A stretch of 64,000 nt of DNA from Chamaecrista fasciculata. Its lineage: Eukaryota > Streptophyta > Magnoliopsida > Fabales > Fabaceae. Of the stretch, positions 11,293 through 24,272 are shown piece by piece. The stretch lies in NCBI GenBank assembly GCA_003254925.1, contig QANZ01039468.1, forward strand, positions 78,466 to 142,465, in the 5' to 3' direction. The position numbers and the translations under genes were made by a program. The notes beneath the pieces are model-generated. The model made no database searches, was not told the origin of the DNA, and saw only the letters and a program-made list of their open reading frames with translations. Position 1 is the first letter of the stretch, and each line of letters starts with the position of its first letter.

Positions 11293-14200
11293 TCAGTGTT
11301 TGGAAAACATCCCCTGGGTTAAAGAGGAGAAATCATAATCCTTACTTGCCTTTGAAGAGCTGGATGATGATGGAGGTTTACTCACTGACGCTGCTGACAT
11401 ACCATTCACTGGCCTACTAACCTGTCCCATTGTATAGAAACTGAAACGACAACGGCCGGAAAAGTTGGTTAACACAGATCTGAATTGGCAATGATTAACA
11501 GTTTATCTGATGGCACTAAACTTCAATGGAAAGGGAGGAAATAAAAATAGAAGACAATTTGAAATCATTAGAGAAATTGTTCAAAAAAAAAAAATCATTA
11601 GAGAAAGAACATGCTCATTAATATTTTGACAATCAACAGTATTGAAGGTCATGTCAGAACAATATGCAACAAATACAACTTTAATGAATGAGATCTTAAC
11701 AGATATTTGTTGCACAATTTGAGAGTTCACAAGTTGAACTAGATTTGGTCAGACAACAATGGCTAAAGATGTAATATATTCCGCAACCTATAACTCTACT
11801 AAATGCATGGGAAGCTTTCGTAACAAAAGAATGTCTAGTGGCATTCATCTGAAAGATTGAATAAGTTATTACAACAGCCTCAAGTATAAACAAAACCCTT
11901 AGTAGCCTTTTAGTACAGCAGTCTACAAACTGCTAACATTCATATAATTTTGAGAAACTATATTTCCTTCTATTCAAATCAGTTGAAATAATCTACCGAT
12001 TTTTTTTTTTAAAAAAAATCAGATTAGAATAATACAAGTCAAACCCTTAGAAGGAAGAGTAAATTTAAACAGTACTATAAGTACCGCCAGTGACATACCC
12101 AGATGTTGGATACTGCACAGGACTGACTGCTGGATATGCTGGAGTCATGCTTGTAGTCTAACACAGAAGGAAGAAGAGGAATTTAATTGCCAGACAAATA
12201 AGAAAGGATTAATAATCATTAACTCGTTCCTTCCCGAAGTCAGTACCTGCACAAGTTTCTGAAGCCCTCCCTGACCATTCATTGGCAATACTCCAGGAAT
12301 TGGATAACCAGCAGCTGGCCAGCTTGGTACAGGAATATTGGACCCATTCAGTCGTGGTTGCTGCATACCACCAGGAAACTTCGGGTTCCCACCGGCAGAG
12401 TTAGCTGCAGCAGCCATTACAAGGGATTGTTGTTGGGCCAGCATGGCAAGCTGCTGCTGATGTGTAGAAAATGGAGATACCATATTGGACTGCAGATAAG
12501 TGAGTCATGAAGGTAAATCATATTAAGAAACCAAAATAATAAAACTACGGAACTTTAAGATCTAGGTCCTATAGGAGCTTCTTAAAGCACCGGAGCGAAC
12601 CTTCTCAAAGAGGCTCATGATATCGTTTTTCAAATCCTTTTGTGGTTTGTTTGGAACTACAGGTGTCACAGAAGGTGAATCTATAAACAGATCCTCAATT
12701 CTGTAACTAGACTGGGGAGTGCTGTCAACTGCTTTTGTGGAACCAGTCTTCTCAGCTGTTGATGATTCTGCGGTGGCTGAAACAATTGTAGCAAACAATT
12801 AACAACATTCTTTCAAATACAACATTTTTTATCACCCAGAGAATTTTCCTTGCAAAAAAAAATTATGGAAATACCAGCTTTATTATTCCAAAAAAAAAAC
12901 AAAAAAATAAAGATACTGATACACAACACATACACTGAAAACCTGCCCAGCTATTATCATCTGCAGTTACACTAGCACCAGCTTCCTCCGAGCCATTTTC
13001 ACTAGGGCCATCCATGGACAACATGTTGAAAAGGTCTACAGCATAGTCAACTTTTGGAGCAGTATTCTGAACCGTGACAGTAGTCTGTTTAGTTGTTTCA
13101 GCCAGCGGCTGTGGTCCCGTTGGTTCCACTTTCTCTACATCTTGATGTTTTGTAATAGGAGTTACCTGTTCACACATTGATTCCTTTTATAGAACAACAA
13201 ATAGTAATTCTTTCCAAACAAAAGTAAGGAAGAAAATGTCAGATAAAAACAAGTGTGGAAATTTCTGGAATCATGGTTTTTATATATACAAGGAGTTAGG
13301 TGTCAAATGCTACTCTTGCTTGTTCTTGCAAATATATGATTTTGTTTTTGAAAAAAAAGGAGCTATAGTTAATATCTGTCTGACCGATATTATTTTCCAA
13401 ATATATGCTATCAACATGAGTCAAAACTTTACTATTATCTACAAATTAAAATCTACAGCTTGGCCAAAAAAGCCTTCAATTATTGATTTAATGTTTAGAA
13501 CATAATAGGGCCATGAGTTATGATGGCTTGAAAATAAGACCACCTAACACTCCAATTTGCAAACCCCAACAAATTGAAAATTTAGGATGATTACAATTCA
13601 TCATTTACCTTTTTTTAAGCCTCTCCACTTGCCATATTTCATTGAAAGAATTTATATTATAAAAAAAATTGAAAAGTTTACCCTTTAAACCAATCCTGCC
13701 TCATCAAAGGTATTTAGCTAACATCCAATCAGTACAAAGTGAGACACCATCTATTTTTGTTCCTTGTTTCTATCTGCAATAATTACTGTGGGAACACATA
13801 TCACACTCAAATCTAATTTCATATTATATTACTTTGTTTGTTATCTTAGAGTTTCATACCAACTCATGAAGATTCATCACTGAACTAAGAATCCATTTGG
13901 CGACTACAACCCCACAACTAATGCAACATAACAAAAGGTAAACTAACAAAGGAAAAAAAAATAGAAAAACACATACAAGAAGAAAATGATGATATACCGG
14001 CTCAAGTACTTTTGGAGGTGCAGGACCGCTAATTTTTGTGGCAGGAGTTGTATTTGATGGCTGACTTTTCTTCCTTTCATGAGAAGTGTTGTCAGAAGTA
14101 GATGCATAACAATGCCCACTTCTTTCTGCAGGCCTCTGCCAATATGAAGTCCTGTCTTCCCGATGTCTAGAAGGTGATTTTGGTTTTCCATCCCTAGGTA

Positions 14201-17200
14201 TCCATCTCTTCTCTTCATATCTTTAAACACATGCAATGAGTGAAAACCAAACAAATGTCATCTTCACCAAGTGCACTAAACAAGATGCAAACACTTGAAA
14301 GTTGAGACTGTACAAAGAATAATTCAATCCAAATTCAGACATACTTTGCACGAACAAAATTCTCGATTCCAACTCTGTCATAATTTGGGGGTAACTCTGC
14401 TTCCCAATAACTATTAGCTTTCTCGTTTCCCATGGCTATATCATAAGTTGAATCATAACATAGAATGGAATTAAAAAAAAAGGAGCAAGTTACATAAATA
14501 AAAGTTAATAAACAAGATTCTATATTGCCACAAACTCATTTATCAATCAGATTCCTTACATTGAATGAATGCAACCTGCTCTGGAAGCCATGTGTCCAGA
14601 GTTGCAGAGCGTACCTGCAGGAACATCCATTAGATAAATAAATAAATAATGTAATATTCACTTTTTTAGATGAAAAATGAATTTTTTCCGAAGAGAAGAG
14701 AGATAAGACAAAAATTAATAAAATAGAGGACAAGGAACCCTCCCCATGTAAAAGCTAAAACATAAGAAACAACATATGTTCTAACTCAGAAGAGCTTTCC
14801 AATCCCTTCAAAGATCCACGAGGGACATCCTCCTAAAAAAGCCATTTGAAAAAAACCACAATGAAAACATAAAAACAATCCTCTCCCAAAGAAGATTTGG
14901 CTAAAGGAATTTCTTGCTGATTGAACACTCTTAACAGTCTGTTCAAATTAAAGACACCACAAGCCAACAAAGATTGGACAATGCCAAATAACTATCTGAT
15001 CCTTTTGCCTCCCCAAACCTGAAGACTTGATAACTAGAAAAGCCTCAACACCAGCTGGACAAGTGCAACTCTTGGGAAAGAAACCAAAGAAACTATTCCA
15101 AATATGCCAAGCCACTTCACAACATATGGAAAGATGGCTAATCATTTTTGAGCTTTTGAAACACATCATACAAACATCAAATGCTAAGGTACTGTTGGGT
15201 ATTCGTATCTGAAGCATATGTTGGTATTACTTTAATTCTATTAAGTACTATTGTCCAGACAAGCCTTTATCATACAAACATCAAGTACTAAGGTATCGTT
15301 GGGTCTTCATATGTGAAGTATATCATTGGTATTAATTTAATTAGTTTCTGAAGGAAGGAAACCCAATTCCAACGAAACTTAACAAATCCTTCTATCAGAG
15401 AAAAAAGAAACTTAAAACAGAACAAGCATTCCCAGCAATAAAGCAAGATGGTCAACAAGACTAACATTGAGATTTCTAGAAAAGTGAAAATTTGAAGAAA
15501 AGTGATTATTTTGACTGGTTAAAAACTTATAATATGGAACATTATACAAAAATAGTTATCAATAAAGATATGCAAGAAGTTCAAGAAAAGCAGTCACAAA
15601 TCCAACGATCCTTCCAAAACCAAACCAAAAATGGGCGCCATCTCCAATATTAAGAATAAAAAAATAATGCATAAAAATAAAGAATGTACATAAGTAATAT
15701 ACTTAAAAGGGCAAGCATAAATAGAACCAATCATAGAATTAGCATCCCATCTATTACGCTGAACACATATTTGCTATTGAACACACTAAATCACAAATAA
15801 ATAGGCCGCAAAAGAAACTACTAAAGCCACTTAGCCACTAAGGTGATGTTTTTAGACATCAAAATTTAGGGCCAACCCTCCATCTAACATCAATTGACAA
15901 TATACCTTCCAACTAACCAAGTGATCTCCTTTACCCTCACCACCCCAAACCACAAGAAGTCCCACATTATCTTCTCAATCTTGTTAGCTACCCCCACCAG
16001 AATCGTAAACAAAGAATGATAAAACTTGAGGGATACTGGACATTGGACAATGGTTCTTAAAGGTTATCCTTACGCCAAGTGAGAAACAAGCTCCTTTTCC
16101 AACCCTCTAACCCTTTTGAAATCCTCTACAGTACAGAGTTCAGAAAGCCTAATAACCTGAATAGCCCCAAAAGTGAACAACCAAACAAGTTAGGGGCCCT
16201 AGAAAAACACCTCACAATCAACCAAATTAGCTGATTCACCCACAAGCCTACCCTGAATGTCCCAACCAGCCCACATTAAGAAAGATTGATACATAGCTGA
16301 GACACAACCTATTAAAAAAAATATATGAAAAAAGGAGTTATGAAAGAGAGAAAAAACCAAAAAAAAAAAAAAAAANCTGAAACAATATAAAATATACTGA
16401 AATTGCTAGAAGAAGAAGAAGAAGAAGAAGAAGAAGATAATCTACTTTTATAATCAAATTAGTTCTCTTTACTTGATTTTCTACTATCAAGGGAAAATCG
16501 GATCATTATTTCCATCCAGATACATACTTAGCTTTGCAGTCGGCACATTCCCTATTCTCTGGCAACTTAAGAAGTCCTTCCAGTATCTGCATGTTACGTC
16601 CCCCCCAAAAACAGGTGAGAAATGTGATCAAAAGAGACAAGGATAACAGGAAAATTTTCAGGTTTCATAAGCAACAACATTAAGTGAAGTCCATATAAAG
16701 ATGACCAAAGGATCTTGAATATATTTTGCACACACATAGATGGAGATTTAGGATACTCTTGACTTGAAAACTCATTTCCATTCAATGATGTAAGAACCGA
16801 ATATGAAAATTTTAATATTCAAGACAAGAAAAAAAAAAGAAGAAAATCCATTTTTAACAAAAGGATCCAGGGTATGATCTAACGATTTGGGATTTTAGAT
16901 TTTCAAAATGTGAAGAGTGAAATTCTTATAATTTTTAAATTCAAGTTTCAATGTCTTTCCAATCCTCTCCATCAATTTATAGGACCAAAAAACCTCCGAA
17001 GGGATTCAACTCTCCAAAAAAATTAAAATTTTAAAAATTTGAAAAAACAATACATAAAATGACGAAGGAAACTACAGAGAATTTGAAGAAAAAAATAGAA
17101 CAAAAAATAAAATTTTCTAGGGGTTAGTCATCAAGCAACTAAGACAATTCAGTCTAGAATAGAACCTCAGAGAAGGCAGATCAAATTCTCAGAAAGCCTT

Positions 17201-17482
17201 AAGTAGAAATGAATAATTTGCTTGCAGCAAGAAACCAAAAGAAAAAATTAAGAGAACAGAATTAACCGGTTAGTTATGCGATAAACCTTGAGGGAAAAAC
17301 TCCAACTTGTACCTTCGTTGTCTCTTTATACATACACATAGCAGCTAATTAATTTCAAATCCAAAAGCTAATGATCGATTATTTGAGAACACGGGTCTGG
17401 ACAAAAAGTACCGTAAACAACAAACAATAACCTTTTTATGCTTTGCGTTGAGCTCCTTTGAAACGCTAGCCTTCTCGTTCAT
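11293..17482 (-). CDS. NEV: ArfGAP of the AGD5/NEVERSHED type (copy 1; exon 3 absent at an N gap)
   Basis: GTPase-activating protein for ARF GTPases; the Arabidopsis relative NEVERSHED/AGD5 acts at the trans-Golgi/endosome in membrane traffic and organ shedding. Exons read from the sequence: 17482-17432 (MNEKASVSKELNAKHKK), 16586-16528 (zinc-finger half CADC), 14614-14560, 14435-14345, 14220-13998, 13165-12943, 12776-12601, 12489-12247, 12157-12099, 11440-11293. The C-terminus FSSLTQGMFSKH matches the family. The exon with the other two zinc cysteines and the catalytic arginine ([12 protein letters not shown]) is not here: the intron is interrupted by one N at 16376, exactly where copy 2 carries about 850 more bases including that exon (30468-30378). 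With it, the protein would be 472 residues, close to the family length. As assembled the frame breaks. The donor after 12943 skips a conserved Gly-Phe-Gln. Confidence 0.85.
11562..11606 (+). mobile_element. Micro-retroposon with 15-bp duplication in a NEV intron
   Basis: AAATCATTAGAGAAA at 11562-11576 recurs at 11592-11606. TTGTTC and a run of about ten A lie between. It is in the intron before the last NEV exon and lies outside the part shared with copy 2, so it cannot be dated against the duplication. Confidence 0.6.
14740..16270 (-). mobile_element. Non-LTR retrotransposon (LINE) fragment inside a NEV intron
   Basis: On the minus strand about 16250-15900 encodes a degraded end of a reverse transcriptase (VANKIEKIMWDFLW, then EITWLVGRYIVN). 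15217-14948 encodes a zf-RVT domain (CMMCFKSSKMISHLSICCEV, then AWHIWNSFFGFF). The two lie in the order expected for a plant LINE. Frames are interrupted and the 5' part is missing. The same fragment is at 28020-29550 in copy 2, so it was present before the segmental duplication. Confidence 0.75.
16376..16376. other. Single N marking a collapsed gap
   Basis: One N ends an A-run at 16376. Left of it the sequence matches copy 2 up to 29657; right of it the match resumes at about 30509. The missing part includes an exon that the protein needs, so the N most likely stands for an unresolved gap and not one unknown base. Confidence 0.75.
16411..16436. repeat. GAA trinucleotide repeat
   Basis: About eight GAA units in a NEV intron; the same run occurs at about 30542-30568 in copy 2. 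Confidence 0.9.
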
Positions 17483-20177
17483 GATGACCGTATAAATAAC
17501 AAAAGCAACAAAATTGAAAGACGAGGGACAGAAAAGAGATTACAGAAGCGAGCGAGAGTGGAAGATGAAGATCGAAGGTCAAATTGGTCTTTTGGCAACC
17601 TATCTCTTTCCTCTCCCTAACTACTAACTCCTCTTTTCTGAACTCTGATTGATAAGCAACCCAAAAAGTAGAGAACGAGTCACCGCAAGTCCCAACAACG
17701 AAGACACCATTCTTGACTTTAATTATACGGAGTTATACAGTTCTGAGTTCCACATTATTAATTTTTGGGGATTTCTACTCAACTTTAACTTTATTTTACA
17801 TGTTTTATTTCACTCAATTTTTTGTTGTTCTTGGTATGTTCTTGAAATAATTTGCTTTTTTAATTTAATAAAAATACTTTTCGAATACATATATTTTAAC
17901 GTATTTATTAAATATATTATTATATTCGTAAAAATTAAATACTTGCATTAGACAAAATAAATATAATATATATATAATTGAAGGTTTTGCATGTTACGTC
18001 TATTATACTTGATGAACCAAGGTTGTGGCTGTTAGTCATTACTTGATTTAGATGAGGTAATTCTTTGAGTTAATTACTTGCAAAATAATAAAGAACATGA
18101 GAGTGGCCCTGTAATAATGAGTTTGGTAGCGTACTTTTCTCGTGTGAAATGTGGTTTGCTTTATATTAAGACAAAAGAAGCCTTTTTAGTAAGTGGGGCG
18201 TCCTATCCGAGAGGGATTCTCGCTTGGCAATCAAGACTCCCAGCGTCATTTGTTTTGGTACTAAATGTGGGTTTTATGGCATAATGATGATTTTCCTTAT
18301 TCCTTGCTTCCTTGTTAATTCTTAACAAGAAGTTTGTTATTGGCGCTTTGGTGAATGAAGACCCCAATTAGGGAGAGGTTCTCCTCTAGGCCTTCTTATA
18401 TACCTATTGGGTCGCGTATTGAACTTTTGTTAGTGGGTCTATTATCAATACTTAGTAAAAATATAAAGTAACATAAAAAATAGTAAATTATTAAAATATA
18501 TTATAGTTCATAAAATATTAAAATCATATCTACAAAAAAGACTAATTAATATATCATTCGCAAACTATTCTTGGTACCCCAAAGTATGAGGTCATTTTCA
18601 ATTATACCTCAAACTTTTTTTTTGTTAATTATACCCCCAACATTTTACATTTGAGTCAATTATACCACAACCCCAACTAATTAGGAAATAATTCAAAATA
18701 TTTGTCATATTTAACAAACAAGTTTTTAGAAGCTATTAACTATCCTCTTTCTCTCATCTACTTCTCTTTCATCTCCCGGCAGGAAGCATCATGTATGTCA
18801 TATTACCATAATGCCAATGATATTAAAATCGAACCGGACGGTTCAACACCGTGAATCGGTGTCTGGTCCGGTCCGATCTTGCTCAAGAATCGAATGTGTT
18901 CATAACCGGTCAAGAACCACTAAAATCGAGAAAACCTATGTGAACCGGCCAGTTTGGAGCATAACCGGTTCAGAGTTTTTTTTTTAAAAAAATAAGGTAT
19001 GAACAACCATATCTGAATATAGAAGAAGGAGATTTGGATGGAGATGAACAAATTTGAACAATGTAAAAAGAAATATATGTCGTCTCGTGTCGTGTCATGT
19101 AATATAAAATCAAATTTTTGTGACATTAACATGACAAATAATAGATTATAATCACACATATGACATATATTATGGATAAATATGATAATTTATAAAGTTT
19201 TTATCAAAATGTATGGATTTTTAATTATCTTTTATATAAATATATGTCGTCTCGTGTCGTGTCATGTAATTTTAGAAAATTGACGTGTCAGTGTGTCCGT
19301 ACCCGTGTTGTGTCCTGTGTCCGTGTCCATGCTTCATAGGTTTTATTTGATACAATTATTGAAAAATAAAATTTCTATAATTTTCTTCGGTAAATTAAAA
19401 AATGCTTATGTAAAAAAAATATAGGTTAAAGGGTCATTTTGGTCCTAAATTTATGTTTTAATGTTCATTTTGGTCCATTATGTTTTAGAATGTTCAAATT
19501 AGTCCTAAATGTTAGTAAAATGTTTCATTTTGGTCCCAAATGATTGAAAATGGCTCATTTCAAGTTCAAATGTGACGAGTTTAGAACCACGTATTGTTCT
19601 CAAAGAGTACTTTCTCTATTCAGTTGGAGCCGTCAATAAACGAGGTCAAATCAATCCTAAAAGTAGACTTTTCGTTTCATGGTCAAACAAACAAAATTGA
19701 TCATATCTTTCTTGTTTTAAATTCGAATGCGACGAATTCAAAGCTACGAGTTCCTCTTAACAAGTACTTTGAACTTAAAATGAGAGAAGAGAGAAATATG
19801 ACTAAATTCAATAGTTTGGGATCAAAATGAAATATTTTACCAATATTTAAGACCAAAATAAAATATTTTGTCAACATTTAAGACAAATTTAAACATTTTG
19901 AAACATAAAGGTCCAAAAATATATAATAAGTTTGCGCTTAGGGCTGGATGTGAGTTGGATCCACGATTTTTTACTTTAGGCTGAGTAGTGAGATACAGAA
20001 AGAATCCAGTCGCCTTCTTTGACTAACAAATCAAATAAATATTTTAATTTATTTACTTTGTAATATGAAATCAAACTTGGAGACCATTTTTAAGTACAAA
20101 AAAACAATCACCGAAATACACAGAGCTTCGGTTGCTACTTGCTAGTCTCCTTCTACCATAGTATTAGTCCCATCACC
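17483..20177. other. Intergenic stretch between divergent NEV and kinase genes
   Basis: This holds both promoters. About 17650-18400 is AT-rich with no recognised content. About 18815-18975 is a degraded repeat rich in GGTCCGGT/AACCGGTTC words, related to sequences at about 30990-31095, 52370-52452 and 63858-64000. About 19075 and 19240 share a direct repeat (ATATGTCGTCTCGTGTCGTG). A MITE follows at about 19430-19925. No coding region is supported. Confidence 0.55.
19430..19925. mobile_element. Inverted-repeat MITE (TTTTGGTCC family)
   Basis: The left arm repeats words such as TTCATTTTGGTCC; the right arm carries their complements (GGATCAAAATGAA, AGACCAAAATAAA, AAGGTCCAAAAA). Inside are two similar direct segments (about 19560-19615 and 19715-19770) with GACGAGTTTAGAACCACG-like sequence. 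The ends are approximate and I could not settle a target duplication. A related fragment is nested at about 43920-44040. Confidence 0.55.
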
Positions 20178-23100
20178 ATGGCAATCGGCAATGCGATTTC
20201 TCTCAACTCAAGGAAAAAAACACCCGATTTTCTTTCCAAAATTGGGAAAGCATTTAAGGGAATCAATCCAAAGAAAGAAAAAAACAGTATGAATTGCTTT
20301 TCATTTTTCTGTAATTTTATTTTCTGGTTTTTATGCGTTTAATTGTAATGGATTCAAGTTTTTTTTTTTTTTTTTGGTGTTTGATTAGAGACAGAGAAGC
20401 ACAATGATGAAAATCTGAGTGCCAAAATAACTTCCCAGAATTGTCAGTTATTCTCCTCTGAAACCTTAGTTCTATCTACCCAGAATTTTCATCCTGAAAC
20501 TCTGCTAGGTGAAGGAGGTTCCGGAGGGGTTTACAAGGTGAGAGACTTAATTTACATTTATATGATATTTTTAAATACTAATATACTATATATCATTCCT
20601 AATTAATATTCGAATATTTGTCATGTTAATTTTATTTTTATTTATTTTGGTCAAACTTCATTGTAGACCTCAAAATTTAGTGTAAATTCTGTTTTGGTCC
20701 TCAAATTTTTTTTTTGTTACACTAATAGTCTAAGACATAATTTCTTCTAATTTATGCCATTATATTTAACCTACATAATTGAGATTGACAATTTCTCTTT
20801 TCTACTTGTCATAATAAAGTGAATTGACAGAGAATGAAAGAAAAATATTATTCTTTAATCTTAAATTGAAAATAAATTTATGGTTATTTTTTTTAAGAAA
20901 GAATATTTTCCTTTCTCTCTCTCTTAGTGAATTAATTTATTAGGACATGTGTGATAGAAAAAAATCCAGATCAGATGTCAAGCTCAGATAATAGAAGAAC
21001 GAAATCAAGTTTTGTACTAACAATGAAATAAATGAGAAAGTTTGAGGACAAAAACAAAATTTACCCTTTTGTTTGAGTACCAAAATGAATTTTTGACCTA
21101 TTTATTTTGCATTGTTGACTACATTCTTTCCTCATTATATAATAGACATTGATTGCAAATTTTCAATGGACATGCCATGGATTTGATGTTAAGAATTTAT
21201 ATTGGCAGGGAATTTTGACAGATGGAACAGAGATTGCTGTGAAGAAGTTATTTGAAATGTCAAGTGATAGGAGGAAAGAATTCGAACGTGAGGCAGAATT
21301 GTTGAGTAGGGTGAGGCACCCCAATGTGGTCAAATTACGTGGTTATTGTGATGATCAATGTTTGCTTGTGTATGAGTTTGTGAAGAACAATGACCTTAAC
21401 AGGCTTTTATTTCGTGAGTAGTACTTGCTTGACATAATTTCCAAAATCCTTCTTATCTCTTAGGCCAAAGTTCTATTTTTGTCCCTCTTTGGTCCCTCAA
21501 GTTTTTTTTTCACTTATGCTATAGATAGAAGCGAAGGTGAGCGATTCGAGTGGAAAAATAGGTTGACAATTATTCGAGGCACTGCAAGTGCTGTGCGTCA
21601 TCTTCAGTGTGATCACTCTTTGATTCACCGGGACATAAAGTCAAGCAATATTTTGATTGATCAAAATGGAATCCCAAAGCTTGCAGATTTTGGGTTGGGT
21701 CGTCTACTTCCTCAAGATCAAACCTCCGACTATACAACGAATCGTCCAGGGACATGGTATGTATTTATACGCAATGCTTTTGAACTTCCATTATGAAGCT
21801 AAAACTATGTGTGTTGTGTAGTTTACTTTAACATCATCCTTCAACCATTTGTTTTGTTCCGCTTTGCCCCCTAAATTATAAAGTTTAACAAAATAATTAT
21901 GGCATCTTATTCTTCACAAACGGAAAGCAGAGTCCATTGATAATAATAACCTGTGGCTATCAAATTGATTAGACAGTAACGGACAATGAGACGAGCTTTT
22001 GTTGTGAATCAGATTTGATTATGTAAATCAATCTGAATTAAAAGTGTTTGACCCTAGAAATTAGCCTAAATATTAGCCTAGATGTTAAAGTTTTTAGAAT
22101 CAATTGTATTAAGAAAACTTTAACAGCTTGATTGGTGGAATAAAAATCAGAAAGACTTTAAGAAATATAATTAATACAATTGGTGGAATAAAAATCAGAA
22201 TTTCAGAAATATATAACAATCAACAAAAGTCTTTCTCACATTTGCTTTCTCATTTTATATTTTTATATATTTTTCTATATATTTAACAGCTTTACCATGT
22301 TTGGAGGTTGGATTTTGTGTGATAGATAGTGTGTTGCTCATGTTTGAAGTTTGAATCAATTTGGTCAAGTAACTTAAATTGATTAATGGTTCATGAAGAG
22401 TTTAGGAACCCTTAGGACATAAAAGAAACACAAAAACATAGGTTTCTTGGACTGGGCAGCAAGAACACCAAAAACAGAGAATATAGAGAAGAGGGATGAG
22501 AAAACAAGAAGAGAAAAGAGAGACAGATTTGAGGGGAATAAATTCTGATTTTTATTCCACCAATTAATGGACTGAATACTACATTCTGATGTGCTGAGAA
22601 GCAATCAACTATATATAGAAAAACCTAATTAGAAACTAAGTGCATAACAAACTGCACCTAACAGAAACCTAACTAACTAACTGATCTAAAATCAGTTAGT
22701 AAAGTACAACAGAAAAATAATCTGGAATTGTTCCCCAAAATATAACAGTTCACTTCAAGTGTCCTAGTTATTTGAACTTTGAGGTACTTGATCCTAGTTA
22801 TAGTTTGCAATACTTGATGATGGCATTGTTAAAAAATAGATCATGCCGCCAAAATACTGTATAGCTTTACTTTGATAGTCTTATATTTGATGGAGAAAAT
22901 TCAATTTCTTCCATTTGTCTCAGAATTTATAGGTGCAGGGAGGGAGTTTTCAATTATAAAGTTGAAACTGTGTGTGTATTGCACCTAGCATCTTAGTTTA
23001 ACATCATCCTTGGACTATTTATTTTATCATAAACTAAAGAGGTTGTGAAACATATACAGGGGGTACAAAGCTCCAGAATATTGCTTAAGTGGAAAGTTGT

Positions 23101-24272
23101 CAAAAAGAACAGACATATACAGCTTTGGGGTGACTCTATTGGAGATTGTCACTGGCCGACGATGCTTATCTCTACATGATAATAAAGACTTGCTAGTTTG
23201 GGTAAAGACTTTGTTCTAATATATGGCCACAAATTATAAGTTTGTTGTATAAATGCGTTTGATTGATTACAGGGTAGGTCATCATAACACATAACACGGC
23301 ACATGTTTTCTCAATTAAAGGATAAAAATAAAACAGTCTAAGTGAAATTGTTACTAATTGCTCCATGCTCTCTGTCTTTTGGCACAGGCATATGAACTTT
23401 TCAAGGATGGCAGAATCTCCGAGATGGTAGACCCTGAGTTAATATGTTCACCAGACATGATCCAGCAAGTGTTCAACTGCATTGAAGTAGCCTTACTTTG
23501 TGTTCAATATGAACCGCGGCTACGTCCCAGCATGGATGAGGTTGTGATGATGTTAGCAGGACAGAACCAAAGCCATGTACAAAGGGAAATTGGCATACCA
23601 GGAACCTATCTTTTTCAAGGTCTTCTTTTCATTCTTGCAACGTCCATTCACATAATCTTAATTTCACACTTCCCATCGCCTCTACATAAACGGTCTAATG
23701 GTTTTCAAGTTAATTTCAGATGGTGGAGAAACAGATCAAAGCCAGAATAGACATTCCAACTTATTATATAAAATCATGGAAGAAGAAGACCAATCCATTG
23801 ACTCATTCACATCATATGCCCATGATCATAATGGTAATTGTGAATTTTTTTATCTACCTATAGCGACCTTTGTTTTATGCTCTTCCTTGACTCTATATGA
23901 ACGGTTTAATGTCTTTAACTAACTTGCAGCATCTGTAACAGCAACCAAAGATGAAGGCATCAAATTGGAAGCACAAGTTGTGGCATCTGATGTGAACCAA
24001 AGCCATCATAGTAGCTCAAGTGCATTTCCTGCTCAAGATGAGGGAGGTAAGCTAGCATGGACTCCTTAGCATCTTTATCGTCATTTTTATGTCTAGTTCA
24101 CAATTTCAATTTTGCGATGACTTATATACACACAAACATGTTGACAAAATTCTTTCCTACATTGAAATACTTTCTGAACTTGTTTCCAGTTGGTAGGAAT
24201 ATGGCAACAGAAAGCAATGAGTCGTTTTCGGCCAAAAAAAAAAAAAAGAAAAAGAAAGCAATGAGTCGTTGA
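20178..24272 (+). CDS. Cytoplasmic receptor-like kinase, frame cut by a retroposon tail
   Basis: Ser/Thr kinase resembling cysteine-rich-RLK kinases but with no signal peptide or membrane segment, so a receptor-like cytoplasmic kinase. Exons: 20178-20286, 20389-20537, 21209-21413, 21525-21756, 23060-23201, 23388-23619, 23720-23833, 23930-24046, 24190 onward. All borders are GT-AG and in phase. Motifs: glycine loop [14 protein letters not shown] lysine, HRDIKSSN catalytic loop, DFG, activation segment PGTWGYKAPEY, and RPSMDEVV near the domain end. All catalytic residues are present, so the kinase could be active. The last exon reads [12 protein letters not shown] and then runs into a 44-bp insertion that shifts frame and stops at 24272, giving 460 residues. 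Without the insertion the frame would continue into the coiled-coil tail at 24254-25430. The start at 20178 is the first good ATG. Confidence 0.85.
20649..21098. mobile_element. Mutator-type MITE in kinase intron 2
   Basis: A 450-bp element with inverted ends GGTCAAAC...TTTTTGACC and long imperfect inverted arms rich in GGTCCTCAAA words. TATTTATTTT flanks both sides (20639-20648, 21099-21108), a 9-10 bp duplication. It has no coding capacity. It sits between kinase exons 2 and 3. Confidence 0.75.
21757..23059. other. Large kinase intron with repeated segments
   Basis: This 1.3-kb intron contains the word TTGGTGGAATAAAAATCAGAA twice in direct orientation (about 22131 and 22178) and its complement at about 22545-22565. 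That suggests a degraded foldback or nested element. A phrase near the exon 4 end (TTAACATCATCCTT) also recurs near 23000. I see no gene inside it. Confidence 0.5.
24209..24270 (+). mobile_element. Micro-retroposon that frameshifts the kinase gene
   Basis: GAAAGCAATGAGTCGTT stands at 24210-24226 and again at 24254-24270. Between are TTCGGCC, fourteen A, G and five A. The added length is 44 bp, which is not a multiple of three. Upstream the frame reads ATESNES; downstream the ancestral frame reads [12 protein letters not shown], so the duplicated codons are the same and only the phase changes. This is the clearest case of the micro-insertions in this window. Confidence 0.85.

Larger units (their letters stand above)
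12632..16757. repeat. Segmental duplication, copy 1
   Basis: This 4.1-kb block matches 25822-30889 in the same orientation. The match begins at AAATCCTTTTGTGG and ends at TTAGGATACT in both copies. It covers NEV exons 2-8 and their introns. Positions of about 14533-16150 are identical by eye to 27813-29430, while both flanks carry scattered substitutions and indels. About 850 bases present in copy 2 are replaced here by one N at 16376. Confidence 0.93.

Noticed and set aside
12001-12018. T-run followed by A-run near 12000 as another micro-insertion
   Set aside because: The flanks do not form a convincing direct repeat; it is a simple inverted homopolymer.
13943-14254. Minus-strand frame MFGFHSLHVFKDMKRRDGYL... 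and its copy at 27227-27535
   Set aside because: Wrong-frame reading of the real NEV exon 14220-13998 (and 27501-27279), which in the correct frame encodes KYEEKRWIPRDGKPKSP.
15027-15212. Plus-strand frame over the NEV intron LINE, and its copy at 28307-28492
   Set aside because: Antisense shadow of the zf-RVT coding sequence on the minus strand.
20358-20375. Poly-T before kinase exon 2 as a micro-insertion
   Set aside because: No flanking duplication; it is probably the polypyrimidine tract of the splice acceptor.
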